Positions 1 through 9,697 of a stretch of 41,446 nt of DNA are shown here, piece after piece. The stretch lies in IMG/VR virus record IMGVR_UViG_3300034279_001140, positions 1 through 41,446 of that record; one strand, 5' to 3'. The notes under the pieces are model-generated. The model was not told where the DNA came from. It saw only the letters and a list, made by a program, of their open reading frames with translations, and made no database searches. The translations under genes and the position numbers were made by a program. Numbering within the stretch: the first letter of the stretch is position 1; the number at the start of each line of letters is the position of its first letter. This stretch comes from a virus.

Positions 1-3000
1 ACTGCATTTCCTGCAGGAACCGAAGGTGCTCCAGGGGTGTACAGTGTAGCAGCCAACAACTCAGGACTGTATTGGGGCAATGCAACTTCAATGACAGTGA
101 GCATTGCTGGTGTAGACAAAGTCACATTCAATGCCAATGCTGCCAGTACCAGCAACGTAACTGGCGCACTAACTGTGGTAGGCGGCATTGGAGCAACTGG
201 CAACATCAATACCAGTGGCATTGTTCGAGTAACTAATGCCACACAAAGTGGCAACATTAGTACAGGTGCAGTGGTTGTATCTGGTGGCCTGGGAGTTGCA
301 GCCAACTTGAACATTGGTGGTAACATCACCTGCGTGGGCGACTTCACAGTTAACGGAGTATTCACAACCACTGGCACAGACAGTCTGGATGTTACAGATC
401 CTTTTATCTTTTTGGCCAACAACAACCCAGGAGACACATATGATACTGGCATTGTAGCACAATACTATGATGGGGCAAACACTCGATACACAGGATATTT
501 CCGTGATGTAACAGACGGCCAATTCAAGTTTTTTGGTAACTTGCTGACAGAACCAACTACTACAGTGGCCACTGGTGATGCCAGTTTTGCATACGCCAAT
601 GTGGTCGGCGGAAATCTTCAGGCCATTGGCAACGTTACAGGAAACTTCTTTATTGGTAATGGTAGTCAGCTGACAGGTATTGCTGTAGACGCTACACAAA
701 TTTTCAATAGTAATTCCCGAGTTATTATTGCTAGCCCAAATGGCAGCATTGTATCCAACGTCAACAATATTACAGTTGCAACTACCAGTTCAACCGGAGT
801 GGCAGTGACTGGTGTTGTAACAGCATCAGCCAACATCAGTGCCACAGGGAATGTATTGGGCGCAAACGTACAAACCGGTGGCTTGATCACTGCTACTGGA
901 AATATTACCAGTGCAGCCAATATCTCTGGTGGCAATATCAGTTCAGGCGCACAAGTGAGTGCTGTTGGTAATATCACTGGTGGTAACTTGATTACAGGTG
1001 GACTGATCACTGCCACAGGCAACATTGAGGGCGCTAATTTGCGCACTAGCGGATCGGTTATTGCATCTGGTGCTATACAGTCAGGTGGTGCCTTAAGTGG
1101 TGATACTATCTTGACCGGCGGCACAATCAGTGCCACAGGCAACATCACTGGTGGCAATGTACTCACAGCCGCAGTAGTAGCCAACTCAACCATATCTGCC
1201 GCAGGAACCATCACCGGTGGCAATATTGCCACAGGCGGCACAGTCAGTGCTGTGGGCAACATCACTGGCAACTACATTTTTGGTAACGGTGCATTGTTGA
1301 CTGGTCTCAGCACCAGCAGCCTTATCAACGGTACATCCAACGTTAGAGTAATTGCCAACGCCAACGTTACCATTCAGGTCAACAGCGCAGCCAACGTTTT
1401 GGTTGCTGCGACAGACGGAGTGTATGTAACTGGTGTTGTTAGTGCTTCGGGTAACATCACTGGTGGCAACATTGACACAGCAGGCTTGATCACTGCCACA
1501 GGCAACATTTCAGGCGGTAATGTCAATACTGGTGGAAGAATAACAGCAACTGGCAACATAGTGTCAGCTGCCAACGTCACAGGTGGTAACATCTCAACTG
1601 CAGGATTAATCACAGCTACCGGCAACATCCAAGGTGGCAACATTGTCACAGGCGGATTGATTACCGCAGTTGGTGCTGTTAACGCAGCTAGCCTTGCATT
1701 AACTGGTGCAATCACAGGTGCTACAACTGTCAGCGCCAGCGGCACAGTTACAGGTGGTAATTTGGAAACCACTGGTTCAATCACTGGTGGTAGTACAATC
1801 AGCACCACTGGCAACGTCACTGGTGGTAACTTTATCACAGGCGGTTTGATCACAGCAACTGGAAATATTAGTGCAACTGCCAACGTCAGCGGCGGAAACG
1901 TTTTGTCTGCTGCTGCAATCAATGGTGCAAGTGTAAGTGCAAGCGGCAACGTTACTGCAAACAATGCAGCATTTACCAACATTGTTACCGCAGCAACAGC
2001 AGACGCAGATACCAACACAACACAAGTGGCTACAACTGCATACGTGATTGGTCAGGCTAGTTCAGTAACTCCTACAGCAATCGGATCAGGTGCAGTTGGC
2101 ACAAGTTTGCGTTATGCTCGCGCAGATCACACCCATACTGGGGTAGCTAGCTTGACCACATCAGGTACAGGTATCAGCGTCAATTCTACTACAGGTGCCA
2201 TCACACTGACCAGCAATGCAAACACTGCTAACTCAGCTAGCACATTGGTAGCACGAGATTCAGCAGGTAACTTTGCTGCCAACACAATCACAGCCACACT
2301 GAGTGGTGCAGCCACCAGTGCTGGTACTGCTACTAGTGCTACTACAGCAGGTACTGTGACCAATGCAGCGCAGGCCAACATTACCAGTGTAGGTACTCTG
2401 ACTAGTCTAGCAGTAACTGGCAACATCACATCAGGAAACCTGAGTGGTACCAGCATTGTGGGTACACTGACTACAGCAAATCAGACCAATATCACAGCAG
2501 TGGGTACATTGGGTAGTTTAGCAGTAACTGGTAACATCACATCAGGCAACGTGAGCGGTACACGAGTTAGTGGTACCAACGGTGACTTTACTAACGTAAG
2601 CGGCAACGGTTCTGCATTGACAGCATTAAATGCTACCAACATCGCATCAGGTACATTGGCTCAAGCTAGATTGGCCAACGCCAGCTTGACTGTTAACGGC
2701 ACAGCAATTGCTCTAGGTGGATCAGCTACCGTGACTGCAACTGCCACAGGCACATTGACAATTGGCACAGGTCTTGGCGGTACCAGTTACAACGGCAGCA
2801 CAGGCGTTACTATCACCAACACAGGCGTGACCAGCATTGTAGCAGGCACCAATATTGCTGTCAGCGGTGCAACCGGTGCAGTTACTGTTAGCGTTACAGG
2901 CACTGTACCAACAGCAACGTCTGCAACCACAGCAGGCACAGTCACAACTGCTGCACAAGGCAATATTACTTCAGTAGGTACATTGACTGGTCTAACAGTA

Positions 3001-3507
3001 AGTGGCACAATCACAGTAAACAGTGCCAACGGTGTAACTGCCATTATCAACGGCGGAACCAACGGCGTGGGCAACATTGGCAGCGCAGCCACCACGTTCA
3101 ACACAGTGTTTGCCAAAGCAACCACAGCACAATATGCTGACTTGGCAGAAAACTACGCCGCAGATGATGAGTACGAGCCAGGCACAGTGGTTGAGTTCGG
3201 TGGCACAGCTGAAGTAACTATGAGCAGTGAATTTGGCAGCACCAGAATTGCTGGCGTAGTGTCAACACAACCGGCCTACTTGATGAACAGTCACATGGAA
3301 GCTGAATATGTCACAGCAGTGGCCTTGATGGGACGAGTTCCAGTCAAAGTCACAGGACCAGTTCGCAAGGGCGACATGATGATATCAGATGGACACGGGC
3401 GTGCAAAGTCTGCTGTTCGTCCTGAAATGGGCTCTGTGATCGGCAAGGCTCTGGAAAACTTTGATGGTGCCTATGGCGTGATCGAAGTTGTAATAGGTAA
3501 AATGTAA
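1..3507 (+). CDS. Tail fibre-like repeat protein (5' end cut by window edge)
   Basis: The reading frame is open to the left edge, so only the last 1168 residues are visible; the GTG at 37 is unlikely to be the true start. From about residue 270 to 640 the protein is built of imperfect repeats of roughly 17 residues with the pattern GGNIxTGGLITATGNIx, rich in Gly, Ala, Thr and Asn, suggesting a trimeric beta-structured shaft. Near 2128-2136 an HTH motif lies in ARADHTHTG; HxH motifs of this sort bind iron in the T4 gp37 fibre. The last ~125 residues (from ADLAENYAADDEYEPGTVV) form a separate domain resembling the C-terminal module of many phage fibre or spike proteins, reminiscent of Peptidase_G2/chaperone-type modules; self-cleavage is not shown. 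Inferred role: receptor-binding or distal fibre component. It is followed after 9 nt by the next gene with an AAGGA ribosome site. The virion role is likely, but the exact T4 counterpart is unknown. Confidence 0.8.
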   Translation, partial: TAFPAGTEGAPGVYSVAANNSGLYWGNATSMTVSIAGVDKVTFNANAASTSNVTGALTVVGGIGATGNINTSGIVRVTNATQSGNISTGAVVVSGGLGVAANLNIGGNITCVGDFTVNGVFTTTGTDSLDVTDPFIFLANNNPGDTYDTGIVAQYYDGANTRYTGYFRDVTDGQFKFFGNLLTEPTTTVATGDASFAYANVVGGNLQAIGNVTGNFFIGNGSQLTGIAVDATQIFNSNSRVIIASPNGSIVSNVNNITVATTSSTGVAVTGVVTASANISATGNVLGANVQTGGLITATGNITSAANISGGNISSGAQVSAVGNITGGNLITGGLITATGNIEGANLRTSGSVIASGAIQSGGALSGDTILTGGTISATGNITGGNVLTAAVVANSTISAAGTITGGNIATGGTVSAVGNITGNYIFGNGALLTGLSTSSLINGTSNVRVIANANVTIQVNSAANVLVAATDGVYVTGVVSASGNITGGNIDTAGLITATGNISGGNVNTGGRITATGNIVSAANVTGGNISTAGLITATGNIQGGNIVTGGLITAVGAVNAASLALTGAITGATTVSASGTVTGGNLETTGSITGGSTISTTGNVTGGNFITGGLITATGNISATANVSGGNVLSAAAINGASVSASGNVTANNAAFTNIVTAATADADTNTTQVATTAYVIGQASSVTPTAIGSGAVGTSLRYARADHTHTGVASLTTSGTGISVNSTTGAITLTSNANTANSASTLVARDSAGNFAANTITATLSGAATSAGTATSATTAGTVTNAAQANITSVGTLTSLAVTGNITSGNLSGTSIVGTLTTANQTNITAVGTLGSLAVTGNITSGNVSGTRVSGTNGDFTNVSGNGSALTALNATNIASGTLAQARLANASLTVNGTAIALGGSATVTATATGTLTIGTGLGGTSYNGSTGVTITNTGVTSIVAGTNIAVSGATGAVTVSVTGTVPTATSATTAGTVTTAAQGNITSVGTLTGLTVSGTITVNSANGVTAIINGGTNGVGNIGSAATTFNTVFAKATTAQYADLAENYAADDEYEPGTVVEFGGTAEVTMSSEFGSTRIAGVVSTQPAYLMNSHMEAEYVTAVALMGRVPVKVTGPVRKGDMMISDGHGRAKSAVRPEMGSVIGKALENFDGAYGVIEVVIGKM

Positions 3508-3516
3508 GGATACAAA

Positions 3517-3909
3517 ATGGCCTACTTAGGTAATTCGCCGCAGATTGGGCAATACAGAAAAATGGACTCCCTGACGTTTGACGGGAGCACCACAACTTTT
3601 GCAATAACCGTTAGTGGCGTAGCATTTACACCGCCGTCTGTGTTTGCCATGATGGTGAGTCTCAACAACGTTGTACTGAACCCCGGAGTGGATTTCAGTA
3701 TCAGCGGACCCAACATCAGTTTTGTAACGCCACCAGCAGCATTTACACCGTTTTTTGGTTTGTTGTTTGGTGACACACTATATACAGGCACACCCAGCGA
3801 CAACACAGTGACTAACAGCAAAATTGTCAACGGTACAATCAGTTACAGCAAGTTTTCAACGAACACTCAAGCAACGTTGACAGCTAATCAAATTATTTTT
3901 GGAGTTTAA
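3517..3909 (+). CDS. Small virion/fibre-associated protein
   Basis: A 130-residue protein starting MAYLGNSPQIGQYRKMD, a leader type often seen at the start of fibre-associated proteins in marine T4-like phages. The middle (TFDGSTTTFAITVSGVAFTP, then an NNVVLNPGVDFSISG stretch) looks like a short beta-rich module found at the head of cyanophage fibre proteins. No signal peptide or membrane segment is visible. It lies between two giant structural genes, 9 nt after the first and 3 nt before the second, so all three are probably co-transcribed. It might connect a fibre to the baseplate or form part of a fibre; this is inferred from context and resemblance only. Confidence 0.7.
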   Translation: MAYLGNSPQIGQYRKMDSLTFDGSTTTFAITVSGVAFTPPSVFAMMVSLNNVVLNPGVDFSISGPNISFVTPPAAFTPFFGLLFGDTLYTGTPSDNTVTNSKIVNGTISYSKFSTNTQATLTANQIIFGV

Positions 3910-3912
3910 GAA

Positions 3913-6900
3913 ATGGCAAGACAAAGAATTAGTGAATATGTGTTCACCCCAGGAGTTTCTGGTAGTGGTACAATCAAAGTTCCTGGCAGAGTAAATCTTG
4001 AGAACTTTTTAGCCATTTACAACACCACAGATCAGATTTCAATCTACAATTTTGGTGACACCGCACAAGGCGGTTCGGTAGTCTGGGCTGCTGGTGTTAC
4101 AGTAGATTTTCCCACAGCATATGCTGGAGTAACTACCTTGACCTTGGACTGGGATACCAGTGCAATGAATGCCAATGACAAGTTGGCTATCTATGCAGAA
4201 GCTGAGGCAATGACAGTTCAACCCTGGGCGTTTGGTATGGACGCAATTGGTCGTGAGCGAGTATCAAATCCACAGGCCTTGATCGACGCTGACTTTGAAT
4301 ATGGTTTGCAAAATACCAAATGGCAGAACGTCAGCACAGTCAACAACATCCCAGCATTCTACGAAGACATTGGTGCAGATATCACAATCAACACCAATGG
4401 TTATGTTACCTTGATTGCAGGTGACGACCAAATTACCAGTGACTCAGATACCGCAGTTAGACTGGAAAATCAAGGAACTCCGCAGTGGCACGCAGCTGAT
4501 TTTGCCCTGATGATAAGCCAAACTCAAGGCAACGTTACACCTTTCACCAGCAATTATATCACTGCCAACGTCAACAGCTCAGCTGAACGAACATTTACAA
4601 TGGCCAGTACCACAGGATTCACAGCAGACGACAACGTGATCATCATTGGCAATCCTGGCACAGGTGGTACCACAGTAGCAGTGGCCAACATTACCAGCGT
4701 GGCTACTACCACAGTCAACGTGGCCAACGTGGCAGCTGCAGGCATCAGTGACGGCAGTTACATCATAGTACAAACAAACACAGCCAACGTGTTTGAAGTT
4801 ATGTCAGTGACCAACGTAACGGGCAACGCAATCACAGTGGTACGTCAAAGCAATCAATCTAACGGAACGTCCGCTAACATTTCAATTGGCAACAATGTGT
4901 TTGCAGTCAGCAACATTGAAATTGCCAAGGTGTTTGAAGTTACCAACAGTACTACACTGCAACTCACTCGCGGCTGGTACAACATTCCTGCTGCCAACAG
5001 TTTTGTAACTGGATCAGTGATTCAAAAGCTCAGTGGCAATATTGAATTGGTCAACATGAGTGCTATCAACACAGCAGTCAACGGAACACAAACAATTGTT
5101 CGTGGACAGTTTGGTACCACAGCATTGACAGCAGCTGGAGTTGGTTCTCCAGTGATTCGAATGACTGGTATATTCAATGCTACCGGAAACCCTGATATTC
5201 CACAAGTGGCAGTGAATGCCAGCAGCCACGGATTGGCATCAGGCGATTATGTCAGCGCACAAAATCAAGCCAGTACCAACGCAAGTGGTGTGAGTTATGT
5301 GTACTATGCCAATGACGATAACTTTGCATTCTATCCACCAAGAACAACAGGCACAGCAGTGGGTTATCCACTCAACCAGATTGATTCAGTGGTCCGTGAA
5401 GCATTCCAATACACTGGTGCTGACCTTGATGTGGTTAGTATTGTAAGTAATGGCGCAACTCCCAGCACTATCACAGTCACAACTCAGTATGCACACGGTC
5501 TTGTGCCCGGAACACCAATCATTGTAGCATTGACAGCAGGTACCAACCAAGCATATGCCACAGGCAGCTTCTTTGTTACTGAAGTACCTAGCACAACAAC
5601 ATTCACATACACTGCCAAAGCAGGCGCAGCGGTAAGTGGTAGTCTAGCAGGCACAGTCAATGTTCGCAGCAATGCTGTGTTCTTGCCCCGACCATTTGAC
5701 GGTGGTGTTATTTTGGGACCAGGCACACCCACACGTGGTGCTAGTGCTGTGCGTCAAACCAAAAAATACTTCCGTTATCAGTCTGGTAAAGGTATCTTGT
5801 TTACATCTGGTACCATGCTGAAGCCAACGTTTGACATTTTTAGCATTGTGGCAGCAGGTACATCAATAGGCAGCAACATCACAGTGACCACTGACATTGA
5901 ACACGGCCTCAATGCTGGTGCTGTGGTTGATTTGTCAGGCATTACCACATCAGGATACAACGACACTGACTACACAGTGACCAGTATTGGCAGTGACACG
6001 GCATTTGTGGTTGTGGCCCAAAATTCTTTGGGATCTGTATCACCTGAACTAGGCCAACAGCCTCGTGTGAACGTTACTGGATGGCATGGTTCCAGCATTC
6101 GTGCTGGTATGATGGACGATCAAAACGGAATGTATTGGGAACACAACGGCCAAACACTCAACGTGGTACAGCGTTCTAGCACACTGCAATTGGCAGGATT
6201 TGTGTCAGTTGGTGTGGGTTCTAACTTGGTCACAGGTGACGGTACATGTAGATTCCAAGAACAGCTCAACAACGGTGACACAGTGGTTATTCAAGGCATG
6301 ACCCACACAGTGGCCAGTGTGTTGGACAACAACCGTATCACAGTGGTACCTACATTCCGCGGAGTACAAAATCAAACTCGTGTCAAAATGGCTGTGCGAG
6401 ACGAAATTCGAGTAGTCCAAGACAATTTCAACGTGGATCGCTTAGACGGTACAGGCTACAGTGGTTACACTATCAACCCCAGCAAAATGCAGATGTTGGG
6501 AGTAGAATACTCATGGTACGGTGCTGGATATGTGCAATGGATGGTTCGTGGACAAGACGGCAAATTCATAATGGCACATCGCTTGCCCAATAACAACCGC
6601 AACAACGAAGCCTTTATGCGCTCAGGTAACTTACCTGCTCGTTACGAAGCTATCAACGAAACACCAACCACAGGTCTTGACGGTGCAATTGATTCAAGTC
6701 AGACCACCATCCCCTTACGTGATGCAAGTCAGTATCCTGCAGCCAGTGTGACTTATCCTGTGTTTGTGATGATTGACAGTGAAGTAATCAAGTACTCAGG
6801 CAAAAGCGGCAACGACCTAACAGGAGTCACTCGAGCAGCCACATTCACACAGTGGGTAGAAGGAGCTAGTCGTAGCTTTACATCAAGTTCAGCAGTGAGT

Positions 6901-7881
6901 CATGCAGACAATACAGGTGTAATTTTGATCTCCAACACTTGTACTCCATTAGTCAATCACTGGGGTAGTTCAGTTATCATGGACGGCAATTTTGACAACG
7001 ACGAAGGCTATCAGTTCACATTCAACCGTACCAACTATGGTTTGCCAGGTGTGGTTGGAGAAAAGCAAACGGTATTTGCTATGCGATTAAGTCCGTCAGT
7101 AAGCAATGGTATTATTGGCGAACTAGGCGAGCGAGAACTGATCAACCGCGCACAGTTGACTCTGGCCAACATGACTATTCAGGTCAGCGCAGGTCGTTAC
7201 CTGATTGAGGGTATTTTGAACCCATCCAACATTGATGCTGCTACCTCTGACTTCAGTGGACTCAACAACATTGGTGGTGGCTTCCAGCCCAGCTTTTCGC
7301 AGTTTGCAACGGCTCCACGATACACAGGTGAGACCACAGGTGGTGTGACATCTAGCTTGTTTGGATCAACAGGTGGTTTCACCAAGTCAGGTACCAAGGT
7401 CACATTCTCAGGCACTCGTAATAGAACCTTTGCTGGCTTGGGGTTGACCAACGTGGTAAGTGCTTCAGGAGCCAACGCCAACGTCACTGTGCAGTTGACT
7501 CCAACAGGTACTACATACACCAACAACACTGTACAAATCACAATTCAAAATACTGGTACAGGGTATCAGGTTGGTGATACTGTGAAGATTCTGGGTAATG
7601 CACTAGGCGGTTCAACACCTAGTAACGACTTGAACATGACAATACAAGCGGTTACAACTGAGATTGTGGGCGGCGAGCGACTGTTTGCAATTCCAATCTC
7701 TACAACCAATGCCGGTGTATTGGACCTGAGCTCGGTCAAACAGATTGGTACCAGTGCAGTACCCGGTACAGGTGTGTATCCCAACGGTCCAGAGTTGCTG
7801 GCTATTCAGGTCACGGCACTGACAGCTCAAACAAGTCCAGTGGGTGAGATTCAGTTGCAGTTCCAGGAATCACAGGCCTAA
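3913..7881 (+). CDS. Very large virion structural protein, fibre/baseplate-associated
   Basis: A 1322-residue protein beginning MARQRISEYVFTPGVSGSGT. It has no transmembrane segment and is a series of Thr/Val/Asn-rich beta modules. Around residues 210-300 there is a run of short NV-rich repeats. About residues 920-980 hold a module reading SSQTTIPLRDASQYPA, then IDSEVIKYSG, then LTGVTRAA; this pattern recurs in large structural proteins of T4-like cyanophages and pelagiphages. The C-terminal third contains a GLNNIGGGFQPSFSQ region and a beta-rich end. It is the last gene of the rightward fibre cluster; a GGAG ribosome site sits 8 nt before the ATG, and an intrinsic terminator follows 16 nt after the stop. 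I infer a virion surface or tail fibre role. I cannot assign a T4 gene number. Confidence 0.75.
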   Translation: MARQRISEYVFTPGVSGSGTIKVPGRVNLENFLAIYNTTDQISIYNFGDTAQGGSVVWAAGVTVDFPTAYAGVTTLTLDWDTSAMNANDKLAIYAEAEAMTVQPWAFGMDAIGRERVSNPQALIDADFEYGLQNTKWQNVSTVNNIPAFYEDIGADITINTNGYVTLIAGDDQITSDSDTAVRLENQGTPQWHAADFALMISQTQGNVTPFTSNYITANVNSSAERTFTMASTTGFTADDNVIIIGNPGTGGTTVAVANITSVATTTVNVANVAAAGISDGSYIIVQTNTANVFEVMSVTNVTGNAITVVRQSNQSNGTSANISIGNNVFAVSNIEIAKVFEVTNSTTLQLTRGWYNIPAANSFVTGSVIQKLSGNIELVNMSAINTAVNGTQTIVRGQFGTTALTAAGVGSPVIRMTGIFNATGNPDIPQVAVNASSHGLASGDYVSAQNQASTNASGVSYVYYANDDNFAFYPPRTTGTAVGYPLNQIDSVVREAFQYTGADLDVVSIVSNGATPSTITVTTQYAHGLVPGTPIIVALTAGTNQAYATGSFFVTEVPSTTTFTYTAKAGAAVSGSLAGTVNVRSNAVFLPRPFDGGVILGPGTPTRGASAVRQTKKYFRYQSGKGILFTSGTMLKPTFDIFSIVAAGTSIGSNITVTTDIEHGLNAGAVVDLSGITTSGYNDTDYTVTSIGSDTAFVVVAQNSLGSVSPELGQQPRVNVTGWHGSSIRAGMMDDQNGMYWEHNGQTLNVVQRSSTLQLAGFVSVGVGSNLVTGDGTCRFQEQLNNGDTVVIQGMTHTVASVLDNNRITVVPTFRGVQNQTRVKMAVRDEIRVVQDNFNVDRLDGTGYSGYTINPSKMQMLGVEYSWYGAGYVQWMVRGQDGKFIMAHRLPNNNRNNEAFMRSGNLPARYEAINETPTTGLDGAIDSSQTTIPLRDASQYPAASVTYPVFVMIDSEVIKYSGKSGNDLTGVTRAATFTQWVEGASRSFTSSSAVSHADNTGVILISNTCTPLVNHWGSSVIMDGNFDNDEGYQFTFNRTNYGLPGVVGEKQTVFAMRLSPSVSNGIIGELGERELINRAQLTLANMTIQVSAGRYLIEGILNPSNIDAATSDFSGLNNIGGGFQPSFSQFATAPRYTGETTGGVTSSLFGSTGGFTKSGTKVTFSGTRNRTFAGLGLTNVVSASGANANVTVQLTPTGTTYTNNTVQITIQNTGTGYQVGDTVKILGNALGGSTPSNDLNMTIQAVTTEIVGGERLFAIPISTTNAGVLDLSSVKQIGTSAVPGTGVYPNGPELLAIQVTALTAQTSPVGEIQLQFQESQA

Positions 7882-7887
7882 TCAACT

Positions 7888-8319
7888 TCAAACAAGATCC
7901 TGCTGTACACGCAGGATTTTGTTTTGTACAGCTTCAATGTTTATGGTACTCCACAGGCCTGGATGCATGGGTCTGGGCCAAGTACCTTCGTTGATCCAGG
8001 CATAGCCCAGATGCTCGTTGTTGAGTACAGGAGTAAATTCAGATTCTACTACACAAACAAATGTGTGATACACAAATGCTGAATCCGCTGATGTAAATTT
8101 TTCAATGGGAATCAAGCGTTGGTAAACAGGAAAGCTGCCTAGTTCTTCCTGACATTCTCTCTCCATGCCGCCCAACAAGGTTTCGCCTGTTTCTATTTTG
8201 CCGCCAGGCAGTCCCCATGCTCCAGGATGTTTGGGATCGTTGCGCAACAAGTAAAGATAGCGGCCAGTCTGATTGCTTCGAAACCAAACTCCTACCGCGT
8301 TCACAATACCAGATTCCAT
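7888..8319 (-). CDS. Nudix hydrolase
   Basis: A 143-residue Nudix-family pyrophosphohydrolase if it starts at the ATG whose last base is 8319 (reads MESGIVNAVG). An earlier in-frame ATG at 8373 would extend deeper into gp15. The Nudix box runs from Gly40 to Gly61: G-x5-E46-x7-R54-E55-C-x-E58-E59-x-G61, complete for the metal-binding glutamates. Upstream GAWGLPGG is the usual lead-in. The family cleaves nucleoside diphosphates linked to another moiety (for example oxidised dNTPs, sugar nucleotides or capped RNA); the substrate cannot be read from sequence. The gene overlaps the 3' end of gp15 by 19 bp, which suggests translation coupled to the tail genes. It is an unusual companion for gp14 and gp15. 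Confidence 0.9.
   Translation of the reverse strand: MESGIVNAVGVWFRSNQTGRYLYLLRNDPKHPGAWGLPGGKIETGETLLGGMERECQEELGSFPVYQRLIPIEKFTSADSAFVYHTFVCVVESEFTPVLNNEHLGYAWINEGTWPRPMHPGLWSTINIEAVQNKILRVQQDLV
7897..7926 (+). terminator. Intrinsic terminator for the fibre cluster, inside the 3' end of the convergent Nudix gene
   Basis: A perfect 7-bp stem ATCCTGC/GCAGGAT with a 7-nt loop is followed by TTTTGTTTTG on the plus strand. It sits just after the stop of the 1322-residue protein and lies within the last codons of the minus-strand Nudix gene. An alternative pairing CTGTAC/GTACAG (7903-7908 with 7926-7931) overlaps it. Confidence 0.7.
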
Positions 8320-9695
8320 TGCCCGCCGGGGTAAATTCCTTGATAGCTTTTGATCCATTGTTGACCTGTCCATTGATACTGTAGTGCTGTGGTTAAGTTT
8401 GTGACGTACTGATCACCGGGCTGTGTGCTGGCCATAAATGCCACGTCCCATCTTGATCCGTTGAACTCGATGATGTCGTTGTATTCTGCCACCAAAGGAC
8501 GACCACTGGGTCCTACCCAGGCCGCAGCAGGCCCAACGTTGCCATCAGCGCCAGTTGATTCTGTCAACAAGTATCGTTGTCCGGCTACGGGATTTGGTAA
8601 ACCTTGTCCTGGTCCACTGACCAAGGGATTGATCACAGCATCCACAGGCAACAGAGTGTTTTGAGGCACAGTGTCTTCATCGACGCTAAACAACAAAAAG
8701 CGCTCATCGTTGGGATCAACCACAATGGTGCCAATCACTTGAGTACCATCATCTTGATCCAGCCTCAGCTGACTAATACCTGGTCTCAACACACCATACA
8801 TACCTATTATAGAAGGCCACATCACGTTGCTGCTAGACACAATGGTAGGAGGCACAAGACTTTGATTGGTTTGATCCACAATGGTGCGTTCTTGCAGTAC
8901 CTGAACTTGATTGCCAATCAACACAATCTTGTAGTTGTAAGGAGTAATAATTTGACGAGTGCCCAACAACAGATCGCTGTTGGTAATAGCATTCACAGCA
9001 TCGCCTTGCGCATCGTAGATAGATGCAATCACACGTTCGATCACACCCAGCTTCTTGACTTTAGCCGGACTAGATATCCAGATGGGCAAGTTGAATCTCA
9101 AGGTAGCAATGTCAATGGGATTTTCTGTGCCCATGGGAATGGTACGACTGCTCCACTGCACACTTTCTAGTTCTACCACACTCAAGCTGGTCCAGTCAAT
9201 GTAGTTGTCGGTGCTTTGTATTTCCAAACTGGGATTGAACAAGGTCAGAATCTGTTCCAGCAACTGAAACTTTTGATTGGTGTTTGAAGTCCATATATCC
9301 AGATTCAGTGTGAGCTTGTAGGGCACAGGCATCAAGCGTTCAATACTGAATGCATTGCCTTGTGTTCGTTCATATGTTTCTGTAGACTCATCATAGGTGC
9401 GTTGACGCACAGCAATCTTGCTGACATGATAGGGTTCTTGCATTCTGGGACGATCGTAGTCCAGGGCAGCAACATAAAATGTCATCAAGGGTGTAGCTGG
9501 CAAGCTGTTGGCTGAGTTTTCCTGAATAATGGTCTGTGCATTACGACTGGCATCGCCATATCGTACAGGTACTCGCAACAAGGCAGCAGCATCGCTGCCG
9601 TCTTCGCGACCGTACTCAATTTGAAAATTGCTGAATATACGAGTAAATTGCAGTAGGAATCTGCGTATCTGCTCGTCATAAAAAAATTGCTGCAT
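8301..9695 (-). CDS. gp15: Tail sheath stabiliser/completion protein gp15
   Basis: A 464-residue homologue of T4 gp15, the hexameric ring that caps the sheath and tube and joins the neck. The N-terminus MQQFFYDEQIRRFLLQF, then FSNFQIEYGRE, then LLRVPVRYGD, follows the T4 gp15 pattern (FYNSSFRRY...LFSNIQI...IRVPITY). The conserved central section LEQILTLFNPSLEI corresponds to the VEQILPYFQP segment of T4. T4 gp15 is 272 residues, so the last ~220 residues are an extension; they contain Trp-ending beta modules (GSRWDV, then TGQQWIKSYQG). A ribosome site AGGA lies 8 nt before the ATG, inside the end of gp14, and only 2 bp separate the two genes. The leftward orientation is unusual relative to gp13 and gp18. 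Confidence 0.9.
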   Translation of the reverse strand: MQQFFYDEQIRRFLLQFTRIFSNFQIEYGREDGSDAAALLRVPVRYGDASRNAQTIIQENSANSLPATPLMTFYVAALDYDRPRMQEPYHVSKIAVRQRTYDESTETYERTQGNAFSIERLMPVPYKLTLNLDIWTSNTNQKFQLLEQILTLFNPSLEIQSTDNYIDWTSLSVVELESVQWSSRTIPMGTENPIDIATLRFNLPIWISSPAKVKKLGVIERVIASIYDAQGDAVNAITNSDLLLGTRQIITPYNYKIVLIGNQVQVLQERTIVDQTNQSLVPPTIVSSSNVMWPSIIGMYGVLRPGISQLRLDQDDGTQVIGTIVVDPNDERFLLFSVDEDTVPQNTLLPVDAVINPLVSGPGQGLPNPVAGQRYLLTESTGADGNVGPAAAWVGPSGRPLVAEYNDIIEFNGSRWDVAFMASTQPGDQYVTNLTTALQYQWTGQQWIKSYQGIYPGGQWNLVL

Positions 9696-9697
9696 TG

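Noticed and set aside
820-1900. CRISPR-like regular repeats
   Set aside because: The repeats are in frame, imperfect and code for the fibre shaft; there are no unique spacers of constant length.
666-2456. Long minus-strand reading frames rich in Pro, Val, Ala and Leu opposite the fibre gene
   Set aside because: They are mirror images of the Gly/Ala/Thr/Asn repeat codons, with no ribosome sites and no recognisable protein.
8604-9170. A 188-residue plus-strand frame opposite gp15
   Set aside because: The composition is unnatural (Gln/His/Asn-rich), and the minus-strand frame is a clear gp15 homologue.
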